DNA of 64,000 nt from Comamonadaceae bacterium. GTDB lineage: Bacteria; Pseudomonadota; Gammaproteobacteria; Burkholderiales; Burkholderiaceae_C. Both the position numbers and the translations under genes were made by a program. The notes below the pieces were generated by a model. It searched no databases, had not been told where the DNA came from, and worked only from the letters and a program-made list of their open reading frames with translations. Where the stretch lies: the NCBI GenBank assembly GCA_009996515.1, contig JAACZV010000019.1, forward strand, positions 1-64,000, in the 5' to 3' direction. This document shows, one piece after another, positions 19,578-28,349 of the stretch (the stretch's first letter is position 1; every line of letters begins with the position of its first letter).

Positions 19578-20609
19578 ATGCAAGCCACTCCTGCAGCCGG
19601 CCCGCTGACGGGTCTCCGGGTCATCGAGATGGCCGGCCTGGGCCCCTGCCCGCTGGCCGGCATGCTGCTGGCCGACCATGGCGCCGACGTCCTCGTCATC
19701 GAACGCCCGGGCGCCCCGGTGCTGGACACCGGCACCGGGCTGGAGCGCGGCAAGCGCCGCGTCACGCTGGACCTGAAGACGCCCGCGGGCCTGGCCGAGG
19801 CGCGCCGGCTCATCGAAGGGGCGGACGCGCTGATCGAGGGCTTCCGGCCCGGCGTCATGGAGCGCCTGGGCCTGGGCCCGGAGCATTTCGCCGCCCGCCA
19901 TCCCCGCCTGGTCTACGGCCGCGTGACGGGCTGGGGCCAGAGCGGGCCGCTGGCCCAGGCGGCGGGGCATGACATCAACTACGTGGCGCTGACCGGCGTG
20001 CTGTCGGTGGCGGGGCGCGAGGGCGTCGCGCCCAGCATCCCGGCCACGCTGATCGCCGACATGGGCGGCGGCGCGATGTTGCTGGCCTTCGGGCTGATGG
20101 CGGCGCTGTGGGAGGCCCGACACAGCGGCCGCGGCCGGGTGGTGGACGCCGCCATGGTGGACGGCGTGGGCCTGCTGTCCAGCCTGCTGTACTCGCTGCG
20201 CGCGGCAGGGCGCTGGAGCGATGACCCGGCGCAGAACTACTTCCTGCACCGCTCGCCCTTCTACGACTGCTTCGAATGCGCCGATGGCCGCTTCGTGTCG
20301 CTGGGCGCTCTGGAGCCGCAGTTCTATGCCGAGCTGCTGCAGCGCCTGGGGCTCACCGACGTGGACCCCGCCGTCCAGCACGACCGCAGCCAGTGGCCGG
20401 CGCTGCGCGAGCGCGTGGCCGCCCGCATCCGCGCGAAGACCCGCGACGACTGGGTCGTGCTGCTGGAGGGCACCGACGTCTGCTTCGCACCGGTGCTGAC
20501 GCTGGCCGAGGCGCCGCTGCATCCGCACGCCCAGGCGCGCGGCAGCTTCGTGCAGACCACCGACGGCCACTGGCAGCCGGCCGCCGCGCCGCGGTTCTCG
20601 CGCCCCTAG
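19578..20609 (+). CDS. Alpha-methylacyl-CoA racemase (CaiB/BaiF CoA-transferase family)
   Basis: Interconverts (R)- and (S)-2-methylacyl-CoA thioesters, used in degradation of branched or steroid side chains. At 343 aa, short for CaiB/BaiF transferases but usual for racemases, it has all three racemase catalytic residues: His131 (AAGHDINY), Asp161 (IADMGGGAM) and Glu246 (GALEPQFY). The N-terminus GPLTGLRVIEMAGLGPCP is typical. Another CoA transferase is possible, but the catalytic trio argues for racemase. It is divergent from greB with a 14-bp spacer. Confidence 0.87.
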   Translation: MQATPAAGPLTGLRVIEMAGLGPCPLAGMLLADHGADVLVIERPGAPVLDTGTGLERGKRRVTLDLKTPAGLAEARRLIEGADALIEGFRPGVMERLGLGPEHFAARHPRLVYGRVTGWGQSGPLAQAAGHDINYVALTGVLSVAGREGVAPSIPATLIADMGGGAMLLAFGLMAALWEARHSGRGRVVDAAMVDGVGLLSSLLYSLRAAGRWSDDPAQNYFLHRSPFYDCFECADGRFVSLGALEPQFYAELLQRLGLTDVDPAVQHDRSQWPALRERVAARIRAKTRDDWVVLLEGTDVCFAPVLTLAEAPLHPHAQARGSFVQTTDGHWQPAAAPRFSRP

Positions 20610-20674
20610 CACCGCGGTGCGTGTGCCGGCGGCGTTCTGAAATACTGAGGCGGTCATTCCCTGGAGAACTCCCG

Positions 20675-21571
20675 ATGAGCCCTCTTCGCGCCATCGTCAG
20701 CGCCACCGATTTCTCGGCCCCCGCGCGCCACGCGGCCCAACGCGCCGCCCAGCTGGCCCGCGCGGGCGGCGCCACGCTGACACTGATGCACACGGTCGGC
20801 GGCTCGGCGCTGGACGACCTGCGTCGCTGGCTGGCCGACGACAGCCGCGCCGCCGGCGCCGTCGAGGCCCATGCACGCGAGCGCCTGCAGGCGCTGGCGG
20901 CCGAGCTGGGGGGCCACGAGGGCCTGGACGTCGGCACGCAGCTGAGCATAGGCCACCCGGTGGAACAGCTGACGCGGTATGCGGACGAGGTCGACGCGGG
21001 CCTGCTCGTCACCGGCACGCGCGGGGCCGGCTTCTTCCGCGGCGTCGTGGTCGGCTCCACGGCCGAGCGCATGGCCAGGCGCTCGGGCCGGCCGGTGCTG
21101 ATGGTGCGCCAGCTGCCGCACGAGCCCTATCGCCGCATCCTGGTGCCGGTGGACTTCTCCGACTGGAGCCTGGCCGCCATCCGGCTGGCGCAGCAGGTCG
21201 CGCCACAGGCCCTGCTGGTGCTGATGCACGCCGTGGAGGTGCCGTTCGAGGGCAAGATGCGCCTGGCCGGCGTCGCCGACGACGTGATCGCCCATTACCG
21301 CGACGCCGCCCGGCAAGAGGCGCGGCAGCGGCTGGGCGAGCTCGCGACCCAGGCCGGGCTCGCCGCCGACCAGGTGCGCCTGAGCACGCCCGACGGCGCC
21401 GAGCCCTGGATGCTGATCGTGCAGGACGAGCAGGAGCACGACTGCGACCTCGTCGTCATCGGCCGGCAGGGGCGGCACGCCATCGACGAGTTCCTGCTCG
21501 GCAGCACGACGCGCATGGTCATCGCCGACGGCGCGGTCGACGTGCTGATCGCTTGCCGCAGCAGCGCCTGA
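20675..21571 (+). CDS. Tandem-domain universal stress protein
   Basis: Cytoplasmic UspA-type protein of 298 aa with two Usp domains (about 1-145 and 150-298). Each carries the ATP-binding signature G-x2-G-x9-G-S/T: GTRGAGFFRGVVVGST in the first and GRQGRHAIDEFLLGST in the second. Both open with a beta-strand and Asp (VSATDFS, VPVDFS). The start at 20675 has CTGGAGAA upstream; the longer open frame from 20276 is a shadow of the racemase gene. Such proteins are usually induced in stasis, oxidative or anaerobic stress. It lies 52 bp upstream of the Mrp operon, but a functional link is not shown. Confidence 0.9.
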   Translation: MSPLRAIVSATDFSAPARHAAQRAAQLARAGGATLTLMHTVGGSALDDLRRWLADDSRAAGAVEAHARERLQALAAELGGHEGLDVGTQLSIGHPVEQLTRYADEVDAGLLVTGTRGAGFFRGVVVGSTAERMARRSGRPVLMVRQLPHEPYRRILVPVDFSDWSLAAIRLAQQVAPQALLVLMHAVEVPFEGKMRLAGVADDVIAHYRDAARQEARQRLGELATQAGLAADQVRLSTPDGAEPWMLIVQDEQEHDCDLVVIGRQGRHAIDEFLLGSTTRMVIADGAVDVLIACRSSA

Positions 21572-21623
21572 TTCGGGCCACGCCCGTCACGGGGAGGCGG
21601 GGGCGAAAGTAGACTCCCCGGCA

Positions 21624-24527
21624 ATGTCCCTGCTCCTGCTGCTCACCCTGCCCTTCATCGGCAGCGCCGTCGCCGCGCTGCTGCCGACCAACGCCCGCAA
21701 CGCCGAATCCCTGTGGGCCGCCGCCGTTGCGCTGGTGCTCGCGCTGCAACTGGCCTCGCTGTATCCGGACATCAGCGCCGGTGCCGTGGTGTCGGAGCGC
21801 CTGGACTGGATGCCCGGCCTGGGGCTGGACATCGTCGTGCGGCTGGACGGCTTCGCGTGGATGTTCGCGATGCTGGTCTGCGGCATGGGGCTGCTGGTCA
21901 TCGTCTACGCCCGCTACTACCTGTCGGCCGACGACCCGGCCGCGCGCTTTTATTCGCTGCTGCTGGGCTTCATGGGCGCCATGCTGGGCGTCGTCGTGTC
22001 GGGCAACCTGGTGCAGATGGTGGTGTTCTGGGAGCTGACCAGCGTCTTCTCCTTCCTGCTGATCGGCTACTGGACGCACCGCAAAGACGCCCGCCGCGGC
22101 GCCCGCATGGCCTTCACGGTGACGGCGACGGGCGGCCTGGCGCTGCTGGCCGGCGTGCTGCTGCTGGGGCATGTCGTCGGCAGCTTCGAGCTGGACGCCG
22201 TGCTGGCCGCCGGCGACGCGGTGCGCGCCCATGCGCTGTATCCGCTGGCCCTGGGCCTGGTGCTGCTGGGCGCGCTGACCAAGAGCGCGCAGTTCCCCTT
22301 CCACTTCTGGCTGCCGCATGCGATGGCCGCGCCCACGCCGGTGTCGGCCTATCTGCATTCGGCGACCATGGTGAAGGCGGGCGTGTTCCTGCTGGCGCGG
22401 CTGTGGCCCGTGCTGTCGGGCACCGACGCCTGGTTCTGGATCGTCGGCGGCGCCGGCCTCGTCACGCTGCTCTTGGGCAGCTATGTGGCCATGTTCCAGA
22501 ACGACCTGAAGGGGCTGCTGGCCTATTCCACGATCAGCCACCTGGGCCTGATCACGCTGCTGCTGGGCCTGAACAGCCCGCTGGCCGCCGTCGCCGCCGT
22601 CTTCCACATGATGAATCACGCGACCTTCAAGGCCTCGCTGTTCATGTCGGTGGGCATCATCGACCACGAGACCGGCACGCGCGACATGCGCCGGCTCGAC
22701 GGCCTGTTCCGCTTCATGCCCGTCACCGGCACGCTGGCCATCGTGGCCTGCGCGGCCATGGCCGGCGTGCCGCTGCTCAACGGCTTCCTGTCCAAGGAAA
22801 TGTTCTTTGCCGAGACGGTGTTCGTCAGCGCCCATCCGGCCATCGAATACGGCCTGCCGGCCCTGGCCACGCTGGCCGGCGTGTTCGCGGTGGTGTATTC
22901 GCTGCGCTTCGGCCATGACGTGTTCTTCGGCCCGCCGCCCACCGACTGCCCGCGCCGCCCGCACGAACCCACGCACTGGATGCGCGTGCCGGTGGAGTTG
23001 CTGGTACTGGCCTGCGTCATCGTCGGCACGCTGCCGGCCTGGTCCATAGGCCCGGTGCTGGCGCTGGCGGCGCAGCCGGTGGTGGGCGGACAGCTGCCCG
23101 AGTACAGCCTGGCCGTCTGGCACGGCTTCAACACGCCGCTGCTGATGAGCGCCGTCGCCACGCTGGGCGGGCTGCTGATCTATTTGCGCTTCGCCGAACG
23201 CTTCAAGCGGCGCCGGGAACGCAGCGCGCCGCTGCTGCGGGGGCTGGACGGCAAGCGCATGTTCGAGAACGCGCTGGCCCGGGCCTCGGCCTGCGCGCGC
23301 GGGCTGATCCGGCTGCTCGGCACGCGCCGGCTGCAGCCGCAGCTGTTCGCGATGCTGGCCATCGCCAGCCTGGCAGGCCTGGGCTCGGCCCTCATCGTGC
23401 CGCTGACCTGGGGCGACCGCGCCCGCGTGCCGGCCACGCCCGAGTTCGTGCTGCTGTGGGTGGTCGCCGGCGCCTGCGCCATTGGCGCGGCCCGGCAGGC
23501 CAAGTTCCACCGCCTCGCGGCGCTGATCATGCTGGGCATCGTGGGCCTGGCGCTGTGCATCACCTTCGCCTGGTTCTCGGCGCCCGACCTGGCGCTGACT
23601 CAGCTCACCGTGGAGGTGGTCACCCTGGTGCTGTTCCTGCTGGGCCTGCGCTGGATGCCCAAGCGCGTCGAGCAGGACGATCCGCGCACCGTGGCGCGCA
23701 CCCGCTGGCGGCGCCGCCGCGACCTGGTGCTGGCGCTGGCCGTGGGCGTGGGCCTGGCCGCGCTGTCCTATGCGCTGCTGACGCGGCACGCGCCGCTGTC
23801 CATCTCGCCCTTCTTCCTCGAGAAGGCCTTGCCGGAGGGCGGTGGCACCAACGTCGTCAACGTGATGCTGGTGGACTTCCGCGCCTTCGACACGCTGGGC
23901 GAGATCACCGTGCTGGGCATCGTGGGCCTGACGGTCTACGCGCTGCTGCGGCGCTTCCGCCCGGCGCTGGAGGTGGTGGAGCCGACGCAGCAGCAGCGCG
24001 CGCCGGTGGACGCGGCCGGTGCCGACCTGATCGACCGCGACGGCGATGGCGACCAGCACCTGCCGCCCTATCTGGAGGTGCCGGCCGTGCTGGTGCGGCT
24101 GCTGCTGCCGCTGGCCGGGCTGTTCGCCTTCCACGTCTTCATGCGCGGCCACAACGAGCCCGGCGGCGGCTTCGTCGCCGGCCTGGTGGTGGCCATCGCC
24201 TTCATCGCGCAATACATGGTCAGCGGCACGCGCTGGGTGGAGGCGCGGCTGCTGCCGCGGCCCACGCGCTGGATCGCCGTGGGCCTGCTGGTGGCGCTGG
24301 CCACCGGGCTGGGCTCGCTGGCGCTGGGCTATCCCTTCCTGACCACGCACACGGCGCATGTGACCTGGCCGCTGGTGGGCGAGGTGCACCTGCCCACCGC
24401 GGCGCTGTTCGACGCGGGCGTGTTCGCGGTCGTGCTGGGCGCCACGCTGCTGCTGCTGATCGCCATCGCCCACCAGTCGCTGCGCGCACGCCGCCGCCAG
24501 GGTGCCGCCGAAGGGAGGGAGGCCTGA
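21624..24527 (+). CDS. mrpA: Mrp-type Na+/H+ antiporter, fused MrpA-MrpB subunit
   Basis: Largest subunit of the multi-subunit cation/proton antiporter, homologous to NADH dehydrogenase subunit NuoL. The 967-aa protein has about 20 membrane segments. The proton-channel motifs are visible (MVVFWELTSVFSFLLIGYW, KSAQFPFHFWLPHAMAAPTPVSAYLHSA, LLAYSTISHLGLI). The C-terminal part carries the MrpB-like domain (MRGHNEPGGGFVAGLVVAIA), so A and B are fused as in group 2 (Pha-type) systems; no separate mrpB exists here. It is first of six genes, all overlapping or abutting. Confidence 0.95.
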   Translation: MSLLLLLTLPFIGSAVAALLPTNARNAESLWAAAVALVLALQLASLYPDISAGAVVSERLDWMPGLGLDIVVRLDGFAWMFAMLVCGMGLLVIVYARYYLSADDPAARFYSLLLGFMGAMLGVVVSGNLVQMVVFWELTSVFSFLLIGYWTHRKDARRGARMAFTVTATGGLALLAGVLLLGHVVGSFELDAVLAAGDAVRAHALYPLALGLVLLGALTKSAQFPFHFWLPHAMAAPTPVSAYLHSATMVKAGVFLLARLWPVLSGTDAWFWIVGGAGLVTLLLGSYVAMFQNDLKGLLAYSTISHLGLITLLLGLNSPLAAVAAVFHMMNHATFKASLFMSVGIIDHETGTRDMRRLDGLFRFMPVTGTLAIVACAAMAGVPLLNGFLSKEMFFAETVFVSAHPAIEYGLPALATLAGVFAVVYSLRFGHDVFFGPPPTDCPRRPHEPTHWMRVPVELLVLACVIVGTLPAWSIGPVLALAAQPVVGGQLPEYSLAVWHGFNTPLLMSAVATLGGLLIYLRFAERFKRRRERSAPLLRGLDGKRMFENALARASACARGLIRLLGTRRLQPQLFAMLAIASLAGLGSALIVPLTWGDRARVPATPEFVLLWVVAGACAIGAARQAKFHRLAALIMLGIVGLALCITFAWFSAPDLALTQLTVEVVTLVLFLLGLRWMPKRVEQDDPRTVARTRWRRRRDLVLALAVGVGLAALSYALLTRHAPLSISPFFLEKALPEGGGTNVVNVMLVDFRAFDTLGEITVLGIVGLTVYALLRRFRPALEVVEPTQQQRAPVDAAGADLIDRDGDGDQHLPPYLEVPAVLVRLLLPLAGLFAFHVFMRGHNEPGGGFVAGLVVAIAFIAQYMVSGTRWVEARLLPRPTRWIAVGLLVALATGLGSLALGYPFLTTHTAHVTWPLVGEVHLPTAALFDAGVFAVVLGATLLLLIAIAHQSLRARRRQGAAEGREA

Positions 24528-24871
24528 TGGAAATCGTCATCTCCATCGCCATCGGCGTGATGGCCAGCGCCGGCGTCTGGCTGGTGCTGCGGCCGCGCAC
24601 CTTCCAGGTGCTGATCGGCCTGTCGCTGCTGTCCTACGCCGTCAATCTCTTCATCTTCAGCGTCGGCAGCCTGTTCGTCACACGCGAGCCCATCGTGCAG
24701 CCCGGCGTGCCCGCCGACCTGGCGAACTACACCGACCCGCTGCCGCAGTCGCTGGTGCTGACGGCCATCGTCATCGGTTTCGCCACGACGGCGCTGTTCC
24801 TCGTCGTGCTGCTGGCGCTGCGCGGCCTCTCGGGCGGCGACCATGTGGACGGGCAGGAGGAGCAGCCATGA
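24527..24871 (+). CDS. mrpC: Mrp antiporter subunit C (NuoK-like)
   Basis: Small NuoK-related membrane subunit of 114 aa with three predicted transmembrane helices. LIGLSLLSYAVNLFIFS and PLPQSLVLTAIVIGFATTALFL are the conserved core. The start shares one base with the mrpA stop (TGATG), and GGGAGG is well placed upstream. The stop overlaps mrpD by 4 nt (ATGA), so it is translationally coupled. Confidence 0.93.
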   Translation: MEIVISIAIGVMASAGVWLVLRPRTFQVLIGLSLLSYAVNLFIFSVGSLFVTREPIVQPGVPADLANYTDPLPQSLVLTAIVIGFATTALFLVVLLALRGLSGGDHVDGQEEQP

Positions 24872-26523
24872 CGGCCCTCACCCCCACGCTGCCCAACCAT
24901 CTGCTGGTGGCGCCGGTGCTGCTGCCGCTGGCCACCGCGGCGCTGATGCTGCTGCTGGGCGAGGGCCGGCGCGGCCTGAAGGCGGCCTTCAACCTGCTGT
25001 CCACCTGCGCCGGGCTGGCGATCGCCATCTACCTGCTGATGGACGTGGCCCGGCGCGACGCCGCGGCGGCCTTCGGCGTCTACCTGCCCGGCAACTGGCC
25101 CGTGCCCTTCGGCATCGTGCTGGTCGCCGACCATCTGTCGGCGCTGATGGCCGTGTTGACCGGCTGCGTGGGCCTGGCCGCGTTGCTGTTCGCGCTGGCG
25201 CGCTGGCAGCATGCGGGGGCCTATTTCCACGTGCTGTTCCAGCTGCAGCTGATGGGCTTGTACGGCGCCTTCCTGACGGCCGACCTGTTCAACCTGTTCG
25301 TCTTCTTCGAGGTGCTGCTGGCGGCCAGCTATGGCCTGCTGCTGCATGGCGGCGGCGGCGAGCGGGTGCGCGCGGGCCTGCACTACATCGCCATCAACCT
25401 GGTCGCGTCGCTGCTGTTCCTGATCGGCGTGGCCGTGCTGTACGGCGTCACCGGCACGCTGAACATGGCCGACATCGCGCAGAAGCTGCCCGCCGTGCCG
25501 GCCAGCGACCGCGGCCTGCTGCACGCGGGCGCGGCCATCCTGGCCATCGCCTTCCTGGCCAAGGCCGGGCTGTGGCCGCTGAACTTCTGGCTGCCGCAGG
25601 CCTATGCGGCGGCCAGCGCGCCGGCGGCCGCCGTGTTCGCCATCCTGACCAAGGTGGGCGTCTATGCCGTGCTGCGGCTGTGGACGCTGTGCTTCCCGGC
25701 CGATGCCGGCGCGTCGGCGGGCTTCGGCGGCGAGGTGCTGGTCTGGGGCGGCATCGTCACGCTGGCCTTCGGCGCCCTGGGCATGCTGGCCTCGCAGCAG
25801 CTGGCGCGGCTGGCCGGCTACTCGGTCATCGCCTCCTCGGGCACGCTGGTGGCCACCATAGGCTTCGCCGCGCCGGCCCTGAGCGGCGGCGCGCTGTTCT
25901 ACCTGGCCAGCTCCACGCTGGCGGGCTGCGCGATGTTCCTGCTGGTGGAGCTGCTGGAGCGGGCCCGGCAGGTCGAGGTCGGGCCTCAGCACATCGACGA
26001 CGGCCAGCATGCGCTGCCGGCCTTCCTGGACGCCGAACCGCCCATAGGCACCAACCTGGACGACAACGAGGAAGCGCTGACCGGCCGCGCCATCCCGGCC
26101 GCGCTGGCCTTCCTGGGCGTGGCCTTCACGGTCTGCGCGCTGGTGACGGCCGGCCTGCCGCCGCTGTCGGGCTTCATCGCCAAGCTGGCCATGCTGACGG
26201 CGCTGCTGGAGCTGCACACGCCGGCCGCCTGGGTCTTGTTCGGGCTGCTGATTCTGTCCGGCCTGTGCGCCGCCATCGCGTTGATGCGCGTGGGCGTGAG
26301 GCATTTCTGGACCGCCCAGGACCGCCCCCCGCCGCGGCTGCGCGTCATCGAGACGCTGCCCATCGCCGGCCTGCTGGCCGCCGCCGTGGCGCTGGTGCTG
26401 CAGGGCGAGGCGGTGCTCGCCTATGCCCGCGCCACGGCCCAGTCGCTGCAGGCGCCCCATCTCTACATCGACGCCGTGATGGGCGCACGCCCGGTGGCTG
26501 GCGACACGGGGGGCGCGCCATGA
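24868..26523 (+). CDS. mrpD: Mrp antiporter subunit D (NuoN/M-like)
   Basis: Proton-translocating subunit of 551 aa, related to NuoM/NuoN, with about 14 helices. The channel signatures include FFEVLLAASYGLLLHGG and AKAGLWPLNFWLPQAYAAAS, with conserved Glu and Lys residues. A soluble loop around residues 370-405 (QHIDDGQHALPAFLD) is somewhat longer than I would expect. It overlaps mrpC and mrpE by 4 nt each. Confidence 0.94.
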   Translation: MTALTPTLPNHLLVAPVLLPLATAALMLLLGEGRRGLKAAFNLLSTCAGLAIAIYLLMDVARRDAAAAFGVYLPGNWPVPFGIVLVADHLSALMAVLTGCVGLAALLFALARWQHAGAYFHVLFQLQLMGLYGAFLTADLFNLFVFFEVLLAASYGLLLHGGGGERVRAGLHYIAINLVASLLFLIGVAVLYGVTGTLNMADIAQKLPAVPASDRGLLHAGAAILAIAFLAKAGLWPLNFWLPQAYAAASAPAAAVFAILTKVGVYAVLRLWTLCFPADAGASAGFGGEVLVWGGIVTLAFGALGMLASQQLARLAGYSVIASSGTLVATIGFAAPALSGGALFYLASSTLAGCAMFLLVELLERARQVEVGPQHIDDGQHALPAFLDAEPPIGTNLDDNEEALTGRAIPAALAFLGVAFTVCALVTAGLPPLSGFIAKLAMLTALLELHTPAAWVLFGLLILSGLCAAIALMRVGVRHFWTAQDRPPPRLRVIETLPIAGLLAAAVALVLQGEAVLAYARATAQSLQAPHLYIDAVMGARPVAGDTGGAP

Positions 26524-27008
26524 AGCGGCTGCTGCCCTCGCCCTGGCTGTCGCTGGGCCTGTTGTGCGGCTGGCTGCTGCTGGCGCGCAGCTTCAGCATC
26601 GGCCAGCTGCTGTTAGGCCTTGCGGTGGCCGTGGCCATGCCGCTGCTGATGGCGCCGCTGCGGCCCAGGCCGGGCCCGCTGCGGCGCTGGTGGAAGCTGC
26701 CGCGGCTGATCCTGCGCGTCGGTGCCGACGTGGTGCGCTCCGGCGTGGTGGTGACGGCCGGCGTGCTGCGCTCGGGCTCGCGCCCGCCGCGTGGCAGCTT
26801 CGTCTTCGTGCCGCTGGAGCTGCGCGACGAGCACGCGCTCGCGGCGCTGGCCATGATCACCGCGGTGACGCCCGGCACGGTCTGGTCCGAGCTGGCGCCC
26901 GACCGCAGCGCGCTGCTCATCCATGTGTTCGACCTCGACGACGAGGCCGCCTTCATCCACCACTTCAAGACCGACTATGAGCGGCCACTGAAGGAGATCT
27001 TCGAATGA
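26520..27008 (+). CDS. mrpE: Mrp antiporter subunit E
   Basis: 162-aa subunit with an N-terminal pair of membrane helices (about 10-50) and a cytoplasmic C-terminal domain. The MrpE signatures are seen in RLILRVGADVVRSGVVV and AMITAVTPGTVWSEL. MrpE has no respiratory-complex homologue and is needed for assembly or activity. ATGA overlaps exist at both ends. Confidence 0.92.
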   Translation: MKRLLPSPWLSLGLLCGWLLLARSFSIGQLLLGLAVAVAMPLLMAPLRPRPGPLRRWWKLPRLILRVGADVVRSGVVVTAGVLRSGSRPPRGSFVFVPLELRDEHALAALAMITAVTPGTVWSELAPDRSALLIHVFDLDDEAAFIHHFKTDYERPLKEIFE

Positions 27009-27280
27009 GCGACCTGCTGTCGCTGGCCATCAGCGCCACGCTGATCCTGTACGTGCTGGCCATGGGCATAGGCCTGGCGCGCCTGTTCCGCGGCCCCAGC
27101 GCCCAGGACCGGGTGCTGGCCATGGACTTCATCTACGTCGTGGGCATGCTGGTGATGCTGGCGCTGGCCATACGCTACGACAGCGAGATGTATTTCGAGG
27201 GCGCGCTGCTGATGGTGCTGTTCGGCTTCGTCGGCTCGGTGGCGCTGGCCAAGTTCCTGCTGCGCGGCGAGGTGATCTGA
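27005..27280 (+). CDS. mrpF: Mrp antiporter subunit F
   Basis: 91-aa subunit with three predicted helices. RLFRGPSAQDRVLAMDFI and ALLMVLFGFVGSVALAKFLLRG are characteristic. It overlaps mrpE by 4 nt and shares one base with mrpG. Confidence 0.92.
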   Translation: MSDLLSLAISATLILYVLAMGIGLARLFRGPSAQDRVLAMDFIYVVGMLVMLALAIRYDSEMYFEGALLMVLFGFVGSVALAKFLLRGEVI

Positions 27281-27615
27281 TGCCGGCCCTGTCCGAACTC
27301 CTCGTCGCCACGCTGCTGCTGGCCAGCGGCATCATCGTGCTGGTGGCCGCGCTGGGCCTGTGGCGGCTGCCGGATTTCTTCCTGCGCATGCACGCGCCGG
27401 CCCTGGCCTCCACGCTGGCAGCCTGGCTGGTCAGCTTCGCGTCCATCGTCCACTTCAGCACGCGCGGCGCGGGCCTGGCGCTGCATGTGTGGCTGATCAT
27501 CATCGTGCTGTCCATCACCGCACCGGTGACCACCGTCGTGCTGGCCCGGGCCGCGCTGTTCCGCCGCCGCCAGGCGGGTGACCCGCTGCCCGCGCCGCTG
27601 CAGCCGCGCCGTTGA
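27280..27615 (+). CDS. mrpG: Mrp antiporter subunit G
   Basis: 111-aa terminal subunit with three helices. The MrpG signature GLWRLPDFFLRMHAPALAST and the LSITAPVTTVVLARAA segment are present. It ends 8 bp before the convergent rnk gene, and no intrinsic terminator is visible between them. Confidence 0.92.
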   Translation: MPALSELLVATLLLASGIIVLVAALGLWRLPDFFLRMHAPALASTLAAWLVSFASIVHFSTRGAGLALHVWLIIIVLSITAPVTTVVLARAALFRRRQAGDPLPAPLQPRR

Positions 27616-27622
27616 TGCGCTG

Positions 27623-28036
27623 CTAGGTCGTGTAGTCGCCGCTGGCCTCGGGCTGGAACAGCAGCGCCACCAGCTCGGCGGCCCCCTGCTCGCCGGCACG
27701 CGTGCGCCAGCGGGCGATGGAGCCCACGCGCCGGCCGATCAGGCTGGTGCCCACCGGCGACAGCACGGAGACAAAGCCGCGCGCGGGCTCGGCGTCCGAC
27801 GGATAGCACAGCGTCAGGCGCTGGCGCTGGCCGCTGGCCAGGTCGGCGACTTCCACCTGCGAATACATGGTGACGATATCGGGCGAGACCGCGCGGGACG
27901 GCACCAGCTCGGCGGTGTCGAGGATGTCGTCGATGGCGGATTGGGACGCGGCTTCGCCGCCCCCCCGGACCAGCCGCGCGAGGCGGACATGGTCCAGTTC
28001 GGTGAGCGTGCGCTCGTCGAGGGTAGAGACTTCCAT
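27623..28036 (-). CDS. rnk: Rnk-like nucleoside diphosphate kinase regulator (GreA/GreB-fold)
   Basis: Protein of 137 aa with an N-terminal LDERTLTELDHVRLARLV helix and a C-terminal FKBP-like GreA/GreB domain (VTMYSQVEVADLASGQRQ, LCYPSDAEPARGFVSVLSPVGTSLIG). It lacks the long Gre coiled coil, as in Rnk, which binds RNA polymerase without cleavage activity and is known as a regulator of nucleoside diphosphate kinase. I chose the start at 28036 because AGGAA lies 8 nt upstream; an upstream ATG at 28084 is possible but unsupported. Confidence 0.85.
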   Translation of the reverse strand: MEVSTLDERTLTELDHVRLARLVRGGGEAASQSAIDDILDTAELVPSRAVSPDIVTMYSQVEVADLASGQRQRLTLCYPSDAEPARGFVSVLSPVGTSLIGRRVGSIARWRTRAGEQGAAELVALLFQPEASGDYTT

Positions 28037-28081
28037 GGTGGCATTCCTGTGTGGAGGTGCCGCCTGCACCATGCGGGCGGG

Positions 28082-28117
28082 CACCGATGCGCCGGGCGAA
28101 GGGCCCGGCGATCGGTG
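28082..28117 (-). other. Long hairpin upstream of rnk
   Basis: CACCGAT pairs with ATCGGTG and GCCGGGC (28091-28097) pairs with GCCCGGC (28103-28109) around a GAAGG loop, with a small internal asymmetry. It lies 46-81 nt before the rnk start and may be part of its leader. Otherwise the 304-bp gap 28037-28340 holds only this and the hairpin at 28191-28218, with no gene. Confidence 0.45.
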
Positions 28118-28190
28118 GTGTGCGCTATGGGTGGAGGTTGATCGCCGGGCCTAGGAATGTGCGGCCGGCTGGAGCAGGCGCGCGAGGCCT

Positions 28191-28218
28191 CCGGTGCGGG
28201 CCACGGGGGCCGCACCGG
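28191..28218. other. Inverted repeat in the rnk/ABC-exporter intergenic region
   Basis: Perfect 9-bp arms CCGGTGCGG (28191-28199) and CCGCACCGG (28210-28218) with a 10-nt loop and no T-run. It could be a protein-binding site or an RNA structure in either divergent leader. Confidence 0.45.
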
Positions 28219-28349
28219 CAGACACCGGGAAGGACGCGATCAAGCTCATGGCGCGCATGCTAACCGCGACGTGGCAGGACATGCAAAGCGGCGCGACCGC
28301 GCGGCCGCCTTTTCGGTGGCGACCCCGGGCCGATGAAACAATGGCAGTG